From: Geosiphon pyriformis
Lineage: Eukaryota > Glomeromycota > Glomeromycetes > Archaeosporales > Geosiphonaceae
DNA: 64,000 nt
Direction of reading: 5' to 3'
NCBI GenBank assembly: GCA_016748015.1
Contig: JAAOMT010000521.1
Location: 28,267-92,266 of the forward strand
The notes under the pieces were generated by a model. That model saw nothing but the letters and a program-made list of their open reading frames with translations, was not told the origin of the DNA and did no database searches. This document shows, one piece after another, positions 22,319 through 34,171 of this stretch (its first letter is position 1; each line of letters begins with the position of its first letter). The position numbers were made by a program, and so were the translations under genes.

Positions 22319-25300
22319 GTAGTTTGGTTTGGAAATTTGCTACATGCAACGTTTGGGGTATCAATGTTTCCGCGAAGCAAGCGGATGTTGTTCGTTGGCA
22401 TGTGAGTTCAGGAAATATGGTTTCTTTTATTACTGAGACTAAGTTGAGGTCCTCTTCTGGGCTGTGGTTAAAGGATAAATTTGATGGTGTGCGAATATTT
22501 TCTTCTGGCTTGGATAAGGGTTTTATGAGTGCTGGGGTTGCAATTGTTATGAACACTTCTTTGGCCCGTCATGTATCTAAGGTGGAGGAGATTCCTGGTC
22601 GGGTTATTTCTGTTCGGCTTCTGTTTAAGGGCAAGCTCTCAGTTACTGTTTTGGAGTTGTATGCTGGTGTCTCCTCTGGGGCTAGATTTGGTCAGGCTTC
22701 TGATGTTAACACCCTCATTGCAAAGACAGTCAACTCCAGCAATTTTGTTGTCTTGGGTGGAGACTTTAATGAGAATGAATCTGGTAGGAGTGCTAGTTTC
22801 AAGTTTTGTTTGAGTTTAGGTTTGGTCAATTCTTTTGTTGGTCATCATTTGGCTAATTCTTATACGTGGGGCAATTCGAGAGGGGTTGGGAAAACAATTG
22901 ATTACATTTTTGTTGGTGGTAATTTGGCTACTGCTGTTGCTGGCCATCAAGTTGTCTCTGTTTCAGATTTCTTTGACACCGATCACATGGCTGTTGTAAT
23001 TTTAGTCAGTTTGGGTGGGCTTCTAGATATACAATTGAACAGTTTGCGTAAGCAGGTGAATAAGGATCATTGGAAGTTCAAAATCAAGAATGCTGACTGT
23101 GTTGGATGGGCTAAGTTTAAGGATCTCTCATCAGCTAAACTTTTGTCCTTGGGTGAAGTGTTCTCTGGTGCCGAAATACGTGGTAATGTGGATGCTATGT
23201 GGGCAGTTTTGGTGGGAGCTGTGGTGGATTCTGCTGATGTGACATTTTTGAGGCATTGGTTTAGTGAGTTCAAGTGTTCGAGAAACAAACATTCTTCTAG
23301 GTTTTTTGGTCTGGAATTGTTGGTGGCCAAGATTGTCAAGAAATTTTGTTCTGGTGACTTGCTGGGCGCTGATCGTCTTGTGAGTAAATGGTCGACTCTG
23401 GATGACGCGAAGGCTTGTGCTTTCAAGGTCTTGGTTGGCTCGGGTGTTAAGTCTGATGTTGTTGTTAGACATTTGTCATTGGTTTGCAGAGATTACAGGA
23501 GGTCGAAGATGTTTAAGTCAAGGTTGGCTGAGGAAGCTTTGGTTAGGAAGGCAATTAAGAAGCGCATGGATAATTTCTGTTCGGATAAGGGTAGTATGAT
23601 CAGGAGTGTGTTGGAAAAGCCTTTTCGCAAGGTCGTGTTGGATCACCTAATAGTTGATGATGATCTGGTTTTGTTGCCTGAAGAGGTGAAGTCCAGTATG
23701 GATAGAATAATGAAGGGGTGGATGAGGAAACGCTCTGTACAGTCGGTGCTTCCTGGTCTTTGGGCTCGTCAGTATGCACCTTTGGACCATGTTCGGGATG
23801 ATGCTTTTTCGGGTGTTATGAGTACAATCAGTATGGGCAAGTTACTTTCTGTTGTTGGTGGTCTTCCTGATGGCAAGGCTGCTGGTTTGTCTGGTGTTTC
23901 TAATGAGTTATGGAAACATGGTGGTGAGGTGGTTTTGGGGTGCCTGTTGGCGCTGTTTAATAAATGTTTGTCTGATGGTGTGGTGCCTGTTTTGTGGAAG
24001 AGGGCTTGGGTGTCAATGATTCCTAAGCCTTATGACTGGGATGGAGTTCTTATGAACATTCAGCCCATTGCTTTGATTGAGACTGCCAGGAAGATTCTTT
24101 CCAAGATTCTGTCTGACTGTATTTCAATGGCTTGTAACAAGTTCAATGTTCTTCAGAGTGACAACTTTTCGGTGCTGAAGGGTACGTCAACACAATCTCC
24201 AGTGTTCGCTGTCGGTTCGGTAATTGAGAATGCTATTGAGAAGGATAGGGAGTTGTGGTTGGTCTTGCAAGATATGTGGAAAGCTTACGATTCAGTTGGG
24301 TGGTATCATTTAAGAGCTAGTTTGTGGCGTGTCAAGATGTGTGAAAGGTTCATAAGGTTTTTTGGTGGTATTCATGAGGATAGAGTTAATAGGGTGATGA
24401 CTGACTTTGGTTTGTCTGGTGGTTATAAGGTGCATGATGGGCTGGACCAGGGTGAGGTCTTTTCACCGCTTCTTTAGAGAATTTTTTATGATCCGCTTTT
24501 GTGTGAGGTTAAGAGGCATGAACAATTGTGTGGGTACCGGATTGATACTAAGTTTGTTTCCAAATCTGGCAGAATTGAGGGCGGTGGTGGTTTGACATCG
24601 TATTTTACAGCTGGCGCGTTTGTCGATGATATGATCTGGGTTGGAAATTGTCAGGCTTCTACTCAATATGCTTTGAACATTGCCAGTGAATTTTTTGTGC
24701 TTAATGATATTTCTATCAATAGTGAGAAGACGGTAGCTATTCCCATCAATCGGGGCGTTAAAGTTGCTTCACTGAACATTTGTGGTCAGCCAATTTCTAT
24801 TGCCAAAAAAGGGGAAGCACATCGATATCTGGGTATTTTTCTGTCGACTGAAGGGCTCTCCAAGCCGAGTGTTGCCAAGGCTCATGCAGATGTACATTTC
24901 TTCGTCAATGTTGTGCTTAGGAAGGCTATTACAGACAAACAATTCTTCTATCTGGTGTCGGCTGTTTTGCAGCCTATTGTTGGCTATCATACTCAGTTCA
25001 GTTTTGTCTCATCTAATGTTTGCCGCAAGTGAGATGCCTTGGTTAGAAAGGGTCTTAGGTTCAAGGCTTGTCTCCCCCGCGATTTTCCTGATGCTGCTTT
25101 GCATCATCCCTCATTGTATGGCTTAAAGCCTTTTGAGCAGGTGCAGTCAGAAGGGAAAGTTGCTGCTTTGATGACATTCTCTAATGCCTCTGGCATTCTT
25201 GGGCGCTTGTTTAGACATAGGTTTTTGGACCTACAGGTTCTTGGTTGGGCTCCTTTGGATCCTTTGCAGTTTCCAGTCAGGTTGTGTGTTAGTCCGGTGA

Positions 25301-27001
25301 ACAATTTTTTGGCTGGGATGGTGAAGATCTTTCTGGGCAATGCGCTTACTTTGGTGAACAACCTCCCTACTGCATTTCATAGTCCTGGTCAGTTCCCATT
25401 GTCCTCTGTTCTTGGAAAGTCTCTGTATTTTGATTCGGTCAAATCTCTTAAATGTTTTGGTGTCGCTTTTGGTGATCGGCTTTTTGATAAGAAAGGTGTT
25501 TTGTTTGATTGGAAAACTTTTCGTCATTGGAAGAGGTTGGATTCGCGTGGCCCTGTGCCTCACTGGTTCATGGTTTCTTCTGAGTTTTTGAAGGGTCAGA
25601 TGTACTCATTTTACGGTTCTGTTGGCTCTGCGAACAAGCTTGGTTTGGACATTTTGGGGTCTAGGGAATTTTCTGCGGTTAAAGATAGATTGTATGACAT
25701 TTGGTCAGGCTTTTTTGAAGTTTTCATGGATGGGTCTTTGAGAAATGCAGGCTCTGCTAAGGTCGCCTGTGGTGCTGCTGCATACTTTCCGGTCTTGGAT
25801 AAGAGTATTGGTGTCGCTGTTCGTGGTCTTGTGTCATCTACTATGGCCGAGTTACAGGCTGTCGCTTTGGCTTTGAAGTGTGTTCCTTCTTCAAGTACTG
25901 TGATGTTACATCTTGACAGCCAGGCTGCCATTTACGCATGTGTGTCTGAAATGTCTTTGGTTGCCCCTGATTTCCATAATTAATGCTGGCTGGAAAGGCA
26001 TCATATTTTCAATTTGGTCAGGGATAAAAGATCTTAGTGTGAGTTGTGTTAAGGTAAAAGGCCACTCTGGGATTCCTGGTAATGTGAGAGCTGACTTGGC
26101 TGCTGGGGCTGCTTCTGGGTCTCCCTTTTCTCTTTGTGCCGATGTGCGTGAACATTTTTTGGTTGCTGAGGGTATCGCTGTTTCTGGTAATGCCTGTCAT
26201 TTTGTAAAGAATATTTTTCGATCAATTTGTTGTGCTCGTTGGGAAGCTGGGGCTGGCTGTGATGTTGTTCCGGATGCGATGATTGGTTGCATAGACTGAG
26301 TTGTCACGGCAAAGGTGTGGCATCCTGATTCTCATATGCTTGCTGGGTTCACTAGCCGCGCATCCTCAATGCTTCGCACTTATATTATGAAGGCTGTGCA
26401 CAGGAGGTTGCCGGTGGCTGTAAGGAAGAGATTGTATGATAAGTGCTACCCTAGTGTGTTGTGTTTGTTTTGCGGTGAGGTGGAGTTCTCTAACCACATT
26501 TTTACTTGTGTTCATGAGTCTGGCATTCGTAGTAAAATTTTGGTGGAGGCTTCTGCCCATTGGTCAGCTCTGGCTGGTGGTTCCCCTGCTTCTGCTGTGT
26601 TGCGGGTTTTATCTCAATGTTCCAGTGATGTTGGGCTGTACACTTTGGTGTGCAAGGAGTTTGTGCTGGAGAAGTGGTATAAGGAGGCTTGCGATGTTTT
26701 TGAGGAAAAAAAGGTGGCCATTGCTCGGATTGTTGATTATGTCAGGTTCGTTGTTGGATTACATCATGCTAAAGTGTGGTTGTCTAGAGCCAGCCACCGG
26801 GTGGTAATGGAGAAGACTGGTTTGGTCTGTGATGTTGGCGTTGTTTCTGGGCTCCCTTGTGGTATGTCTTCGGTTTTGTCTGACGGTGTTGTAAGATTGC
26901 TTGGTTTGGCCGATTCTTTTGCTGTTAGCTTTGGTCATCAGAAGCCTTATTGTTTCTTTTCTGGTCTGAGTGGCAGTGCGCGGGTAGTTATAGATGTGTA
27001 G
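22315..27001 (+). pseudogene. LINE B ORF2: APE endonuclease, RT, RNase H, zinc motif
   Basis: The start ATG overlaps the ORF1 stop as ATGA. Residues ~1-230 are an APE-type endonuclease with WKFATCNVWG, FITETKL, GGDFNEN and FDTDHMAV, which nicks target DNA. RT occupies roughly residues 470-850, with PDGKAAGLSGVSNELWK, a DMWKAYDSVGW palm motif and FVDDMIWVG as the catalytic box (about 24619). RNase H around 25728-26100 shows MDGS, AELQAV and DSQAA. CLFCGEVEFSNHIFTC near 26465 is the C-terminal zinc motif. Stops at 24474 (TAG), 25030 (TGA), 25981 (TAA) and 26297 (TGA) plus a frameshift near 26030 kill the copy. Comparison with copies C and D explains the stops mainly as transitions at Trp or Gln codons. 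Confidence 0.93.
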
Positions 27002-27141
27002 TGTTGCCTTGTCTGGCCTGAGTGGTTAGCCACATGTAGAAAGTGCGTGAGTCGCGTTTAGTTTGAGCCTCTTAGTTTGGTTCTATATACTAGATAGCGA
27101 TTGGGCTGCACTCATTAAATGGTTTTAAAAAAAAAAAAAAA
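27002..27141 (+). other. LINE B 3' UTR and poly-A tail
   Basis: About 125 bp after ORF2 contain CCACATGTAGAAAGTGCGTG, the B version of a 3' UTR block also seen in A, C, D and the fragment at 62854. The element ends in about 15 A. LINE RT usually starts copying at this tail. Confidence 0.75.
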
Positions 27142-27309
27142 TATTAATAGATAAGTAAAAATTAATTGAAATAAAATATTAAATGAGAATAATAAGATAT
27201 TTATTATTAATGTAAAATTTGGAAAATAGATTTTAATTAAAAGTAGTAAAAAAAATATTAAATTTATGCTATTTAATTTAGCTTAATTTTTTTATTATTA
27301 TTGCTTTAC
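27142..27309. other. Spacer between convergent LINEs B and C
   Basis: About 170 bp of AT-rich sequence with no feature. It separates the 3' ends of two LINEs in opposite orientation. Confidence 0.7.
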
Positions 27310-27458
27310 AAATAAGGTCCAAATACTACCTAATACTATACATCAAAGAAATAATTTAAACTAGGCATGAATCATGCATTTTCCACATGTGACCAGTCAC
27401 TCGGGCTGATCAGAACAACACTATGCAGTTATGTGAACTATAACTGAGTCACTAATGC

Positions 27459-30400
27459 CTAAAAAAATAAATAAGAATTGCAAAAGCCAAAACAAACACC
27501 AAAAGCATTGGCAATACCAAGCAATTTGACCACCCCAGCCAACAATCCTGAAGCCAAACCAGAAACTAATGTAAAAACTAAACCATCAAGAGGAATTAAT
27601 CTATTTTTCTCCATGTAAGCATGATGTTTAGCATAAACTAACCAGACTTCACTTCTAAAAACAAGACTAAGAGAGTACACAAATTTAATAATCTCCAAAC
27701 CAGCAACTTTAGGATCATAAAAAATGGTGATTGCCTTGTGAAACCAATCATTAAAAATGAAACCCTTATAAAACACCATGGACAAAAAGAATTCAGAAAC
27801 ACACGAAGACAATAGTCATAGTATGTCTAAAAACAAATAAAAAAAACCAGAAACTGTTTTCCAGAAATTTACATGGAATTCTAACAATTGACTCTAAATA
27901 AAATCATTAATTTTATAAGAAAACACATGATCAGAAGCTTTCATATTACCACAATATAAGCATAATACACTAGAATATGACCTATTATAAAGACACTTCT
28001 GAATGGCAACTGGCAACCAGTGGTGCAAAGCTTTTATGAAATAAGTGCATGCATTAGCTGAAGGTCTGCTAGTAAAACCAGTAGTTATGTGCAAGTTAGA
28101 GTGTCATACTAAAGATGAATGGTGCCAGTCAACCTTAGAATGCAAACCACTCACCAAAAATTTGGAACCAGAACCAACCTCCCAGCATGCATAACAAATT
28201 GAATGATAAACATTATGGACAAAATATCTGGAATTGCCAGAAACTACACCACTATCAACCATTATGAAGTGTTAACCCAAACGAGAAAAAAAACACTAAT
28301 TTGAGAGAAAAGCGTCATCAGCAATTATGTTAGTGTACTCATTTCCTGAAACACCAGAGTGGCCTTTAATTTTATGCCAGCTGACTTTCAAATTCTTACC
28401 ATGAATAACATTGGTGATATAATAACATTTAACTCAACATTGATTATGAAAGTTGGGATATGCTAGACCCAATTCTGACTTACAAGCATCCAGAGCAGAT
28501 TGACTATCCAAAAACAAATTAACAGAGCACTGAGGAAGGACACATTTCAGAGCCAGTGCTATAGCCTGCAACTCTACTAAAGTAAACAACATCAAACCTA
28601 ACATACCAACACCCAAACCAAAATCAACGTTTTTGAAAAAAACAGCAGTACCAATTCTACAGCCAACTGAGCTCAGATTACTAAGAGACTTATCTGTATA
28701 TACTAACAGACTGTTAGCACCAACTCATGAGAGACAATCACAAACAGAAATAAAATTCTGAGATTCAAAAATGTTCAAAGAACTGACACTATCTAAAACT
28801 GAAAAGCAAGTGGTAAATAGACTTTTATTATTTAGAAATGCAACCAAAATCTTGAACTATTCAGAAACAAAACCATGAGAATCTAATCTCTTTCAATGCT
28901 TGAAAGTATACCAGTTAAAGACAAAACTATGATGATCATGAAGTTGATTCACAAAAGCAATATCATATTAACAGAAAGAAGGGAGAAACTTATAAAACTG
29001 TGACTTGCCCAGAACAACAAACATAGGGATCCCACCACAAAACAAAAAGAAATTGGCCAGAGAGCCACCCAGAAACAAATTGCAATTAAGAAGAATATGT
29101 ACCATGTCTGCCAGAAAGTTATCAGAAGCACTAATATGAACACGTACAAGAGAACTCAAGGAATGAACAGGACACCAGCACAGAACCTGTAAGTCATAAG
29201 ACCTGTGAAAAAACAAATGACCCAAGATGCCACCAGAGTTTGCAAAACTAATAAGAGAGGCCATCTTGCTTTTAGACTGAACCTAAATAAAAGACTTCAA
29301 AAGGATAATAGATTGTATCACTAGGAAATTCGAAAGATAGACTGGATTTGAACTTCAAGCCCTTATAAATCAAAGCATCTCATTTGTTACATGTACTAAT
29401 GAGAACAAAACTGAACTGCATTTTATAACTAACTATAGATTGAAGGATTGCTGATACTAAATACAAGAACTACTTATCTAAGACAGCTTTCCTCAAGACC
29501 AGATTGGTAAAAAAATGAACGTCTAAATATGCCTTCACCAAACTAGGCTTTAACAGACCATTAGTTGATAAAAAAATACCCAAATATTGATGAAATTCAC
29601 CTTTTTTGGCAATAGAGATTGGTGAGCTACTAATAGAAAGAGAAAGAATACTGACTTTGCTATTAATAGGAATGACTACTGTTTTGTCATTATTAATAGA
29701 AATATCATTTATTCAAAAAAATTCACTTGCAATGTTAAGAATATGTTAAGTAGCAGTCTGACTACAGCCAACCTAAATTGTATCATTGACAAAAGTGCCA
29801 GTAGCAAAAAAAGAAGAAAGTTCAGCCCTGGACTCAACACGATCATTCCTTGAAATAAAATAAAAACTTAACTTATAACTGCACATGCTTTTCTGTTTCT
29901 TGATTTCACATAGCAGAGGATCATAAAATATACACCACAAAAGAGGAGAGAAGACCTCCCCTTGGTCCAAACCATCATGTATACAATAACTATCTGTCAA
30001 CCCAAAATCTGTCATAACTCTGTTGGTATAATCCCTATGAATATTACCAAAAAACTGAATGAACCTGCTGTACATCTTGATCCTGACCAAACTTTTCTCG
30101 AGATATTTCCAGCTTACTAAATTATATGCTTTCCACATATCCTGCAAAACCAGTCATAGCTCCCGATTCTTTTGCAATGCATTCTCAACCACTGAACTAA
30201 CAGCAAAAATAGAAGATTGAGTCATTGTGCCTTTTAAAACTGAAAAATTGTCCCCATAAAGAACACTAAAAGTGTTGCATACCAAAGAAATTCTATCAGA
30301 AAGTATCTTGAAAAGGATCTTATGAGCCATTTCAATCAAAGCAATAGGGCAAGTATTCATAAGAACACTCTCACATTCATATGGTTTAGGAATCATTGAG

Positions 30401-32097
30401 ACCCAAGCCTTCTTTTAGAATTCAGGCACCAATTCACAAGAAAGACACAAGTTCAAAAGTACCAAAAGCATATTCAAAATTGATTTGTCACAATGTTTCC
30501 AAAGCTTGTTTGTGATACCCAAAAGGCCAGCAGCTTTGTCATTAGGCAGAACAGAAACCATACCAAGCAGCTCACTAAACTCAACTGAATCCATTATACC
30601 AGAAAAGGTTTTATCAAAAACATAATTCAATGGCTAATATTAACGAGACCAAACATCAGAGACATTAGCAACCACATCATGCTTTCTGGTCTATTCTTTC
30701 ATAATAATGTCTACCTTAGATTTAACCAAACCAGGCTCCAAAATAAGCTTGTCATCAACAACCAGGTGATTCAGAACCACTTTGTGGAGAGGGTGTTCCA
30801 GAACACTTCTGATAGTATAACCCTTATTCATCTCGAAGCTTTCTATCCTCTTATCTATAGCAGATCTAATGTTCACTTCCCTAGCTGCCAGGAATTCAAC
30901 AAGCTTGAATGTGCAATATAACTTCCTAATGCCAAAGAAAGCAGAATGAACATGATTAGAGTCCACATCAAAGTCTATGAGATTCTAAACAACTGAAGCT
31001 TTGATACTATCCAAAGAGTCCCAGCACTTCATAAGAGAGATAAAACTGACACCATTTTTTTTATGAGAGGCTTTGATAATTTTTGAAACCAAAAGTTCCA
31101 ACAAGTGAAACTTTAAAGAAACTTTGGTGAACATACTGTCAAAATTTTTGAACCATTTTTTTCTAAATATTTCATTCGCCGAAAGCATCATTATCTTGCA
31201 TAAAACATCCCACATAGCATTTAGGTTTGAGTGTTTGACAGTAGAATTAAACTCATTAGAGAGCATTCCAGCATTGGCTGATATGGTATTGTTAAAATTT
31301 TCCCACTTATTGACATCACCACTCTTGAAATCAAACTTTTACTGATCTCTATCTGCTTGCTTGTGAAGGGAGTTCAACTGTACATCCAAAAGTCTGCCCA
31401 AACCAACAGACACAGAAACAGTCCAATGATCAGTATCAAAAAATTTTCTAACACCACACACACTTCAATCCATCACAGCATTAACCAAGTTTGATGAGAT
31501 GAACAAAAAGTCGATCATTTTAGCCACATTACAAAAGTTGGTCCAAGTAGGAGTCTTAACAAGGGAACTTCCACCAAAGAAGTTGACCAAACCAAAATCT
31601 AGACATTTTTTGAAACTGGCACACTTATAAGAACCATCTTCATTGAAGTTGCCACTCAGAACAACAAAAGAAAATTCATTTACAGCTTTGGCAATCATAG
31701 AGTTGATTTTACCAGCTTGGAAGAACCAAACTAACAAAAAAGCATTGGCATAAAGCCCCAAAATAGAAACAAAAAGTTTGTTTTTGAAAAGTAGCCTGAC
31801 AAAAATGAGCTGACCAGGAATCTCAGAAATTTTACATACATAATGAGCTAGAGAAATGTTCATAATAATAGCAACACCAAAATCTAAGTTATCAGAGTCT
31901 ATACCAGAAGTAAAAACTCAAACATTATCAAACCTATCAGCAATCCATGGATGAACCTTACTCCATAACTTGGTCTCAGTAATAATTGAAATCAAACTGC
32001 TCATATTCTTATGCCAATAAACAATATCCTCCTGTTTTGCAGGATTATTCATGCCCCAAACATTGCAAGTAGCAATTTTCTAAACTAAACTGATCAT
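27459..32097 (-). pseudogene. LINE C ORF2
   Basis: The ATG is at 32097-32095, overlapping the ORF1 TGA. Endonuclease parts lie at 31863-31465 (LSGNFNEDG where B has GGDFNEN; Asp to Asn). RT parts lie at 30630-29773, with DMWKAYNLVSW and the catalytic box as FVNDTI (normally F-V-D-D), so RT is dead. RNase H fragments with FLDSQSALDA are at 28616-28434. The zinc motif at 28094-27894 reads CLYCGNMKASDHVFSY, with the last Cys changed to Tyr. The C-terminus is at 27812-27459. Confidence 0.85.
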
Positions 32098-34053
32098 TGA
32101 GATGGAAAAAAAGCTAACAAACCCAAACCAGAACACAAAGAGTCTAATCTCTCCAAAACCAAACTGACCGAAACCTTCAGAGCCAACATCTTTAATTCCA
32201 AACCACCTACCTTGATGGTGAGCATCTTTGAACTGCTCAAATTTAGTTCGGGGACAGCCTTATCAACCAACAAAAGAGAAAAAAAAGAGGACACTACTAC
32301 ATTATCAACAGTCATATCCGAATTCAAAACTGAATCCAAGAGAGGAGCAACAAAAAAAGGGAAAGCACAAAGCAGTGATGACATTGGCACTAAATTCACA
32401 AGGCTCAATTTTTTTAAAATAACTAAACCTGATCCAACAAAAACTTTAAAGAGCACTCCAAAGAAGCCAGACATTTGGCTAAACTAGAATCATCAATAGG
32501 GTTGGAAGCTATTACCAAGAGTTTTGCACTTAAAAGTGAACCAGTACTAGAGAGAACTAACAAAAACACACAAAAAAGAGAACCATCTGCAACTTGAGCC
32601 CAAGATTTTCCACCAAAAGACACTGGACGGGCAACCAGAGCTTGCTTCTTTTTATAGATATTAGCCAAATAGACCTAATCTTGAGAAGACATTACCCTTC
32701 TACAACAAACTCCAGAATTCCCACCAATTGAACACACATCAGAAATATGACCAAATTTTTTACACTTGACACAGCAAGCCAAAGAAAGACCAGCCCAGCA
32801 CAAATTCACACCTTTATAAACCAGAATAGAACTAATAGCAGCCAATTTGGATGCCTTATTATTAAAACAGACCACCACACATCTATCACGAACATATGAA
32901 TCAGGATTATAACCAATAAAGCAGGTTTTCTCACTATAAGAGTTCACTAAATCTAACAAATCATAAGCAGTAGTGCCAACTGGAAGTGTGTACAATAAAG
33001 CCCAATAATGATCCCTGATCAACCATGATTCCTTGTCATTTAACACCAATACAACACAAACAGAATCTTTGTCCACTAAGACCAACCACTTAGAAGCAAC
33101 CAAGCTAGCCATATCTATTGACTCAAATTCTACTAAAGCTTTTTGCCAAAGCCTAATCAGTTGCATCCTAATCGAAATCACCTAACCAAACTTAGAAAAT
33201 ACTGATTTAATCACCAATCTGAAAAGATCTACTGGAATCTTCTTGACTATTACTTCTCAATTTGAGTGGCTATTTGGCTTCCTAACATCAATATTTACCA
33301 GAATTTTTTCACTAATTACCATTTTTTTGGCCTTGGTTAAACTTAATTTAGAAGTAAAAGAAGATTTAATGATGCTTAGAAGTTTTGAAGAAGCAGATGT
33401 ACCCCCAAAACTGTCAATTCAATAGAAAATTTTTTTTATAGCAATCAACTTGTCACTAATAGTTTTGCCAAGCAAGACAGAAATTCTAATATCCAATATG
33501 AATGACTTAACAAGATCAAAAATACGCTTTTTTGAAGAATGTGACCTGACAAAATGCAGTTTTTTGGAGCCTGCAAACTTAGGAAATAGAAGAGCTATTA
33601 TATCATTATTTTCATTTAAGACGTCAAACAAAGAAGTTTTTGGGGGTTAACTTAATATGTATGTGTGAGTGCATGTTTTCTTAAGAGTAGTGTCATTTTC
33701 CATGTTATTAACCACAAAAGCATCCAAGTTAGCATAACTAGTTTCCTCAGTGACAGTATTTTTTATGTTCTCTAAGTCTAATAGGCCACTCATGCTACTC
33801 ATCTTGCTTTCCATTTTACTGCTCCAAGATTTTGAAAACTCACCATTATCAACACTAATATTGGCCAGCTCAGCAAGCCTGCAGATGAATTAACCATTCC
33901 AATATCGACTTTGGGATTTTTAGGCTTCTTATAAGATGCATTACAAGAGTATACACTATTAACCCTCTTTTTTTTTGCATCAGGCTGGGTCCCCAAACTA
34001 GCAGAAGTAAATCCAGAGCCATTAACAACAGGACTTGCCAGTTCTATGTTCAC
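32094..34053 (-). pseudogene. LINE C ORF1
   Basis: The N-terminus (from about 34053) matches B with the block ASYKKPKNP and then shifts frame near 33880. The middle (33631-33419) keeps a KSFILDIRISVL-like segment. The segment 33181-32675 holds the RRM-like part and a full zinc knuckle CVKCKKFGHISDVC. RPVSFGGKSWAQV near 32600 is conserved. The last segment (32474-32094) ends at a TGA overlapping the ORF2 ATG. At least three interruptions make it non-functional. Confidence 0.82.
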
Positions 34054-34171
34054 AAATAAAAGTACATTTGAAGAAATAGTTGAAAATATAAAGGAAAAAG
34101 GAAATAGAAAAAAAACTTTTTCTTTGGCAATATTTTACTTTTGTTGTGACCGAAGGATTAACAAAAGAAAG

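Larger units (their letters stand above)
14186..27141 (+). mobile_element. LINE B, full-length, split by a nested LTR element
   Basis: This non-LTR retrotransposon starts near TCTTTCTTTCGTTGATCC, a 5' block also found at the 5' end of LINE C, and ends in a run of about 15 A. It carries ORF1 (RRM-like plus CCHC) and ORF2 (APE endonuclease, RT, RNase H, C-terminal zinc motif), an architecture typical of the I/Tad group. Removing 15667-21715 leaves about 6.9 kb, a normal length. The 3' tail (TGGTTTT plus poly-A) differs from the TAAATAATAATAA-like tails of A, C and D, so B is a separate subfamily. ORF1 has two premature stops and ORF2 four plus a frameshift. Possible target duplications are not reliable in such AT-rich flanks. 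Confidence 0.92.
27310..34171 (-). mobile_element. LINE C, full-length, decayed
   Basis: On the minus strand this copy starts at the same 5' block as LINE B (34171-34145) and ends near 27310 in a TTTGTAAAGCAATAATAATAA-type tail. All domains of B are recognisable, but ORF1 and ORF2 are broken into many pieces by stops and frameshifts. CpG is visibly scarcer than in B. The 6.9-kb length shows it inserted as a full-length copy. Confidence 0.9.

Noticed and set aside
22182-22556. Antisense proteins opposite the LINE ORFs (also 23067-23472, 25104-25563, 46720-47728, 52277-52631)
   Set aside because: They mirror conserved sense-strand domains and have no recognisable motif of their own.
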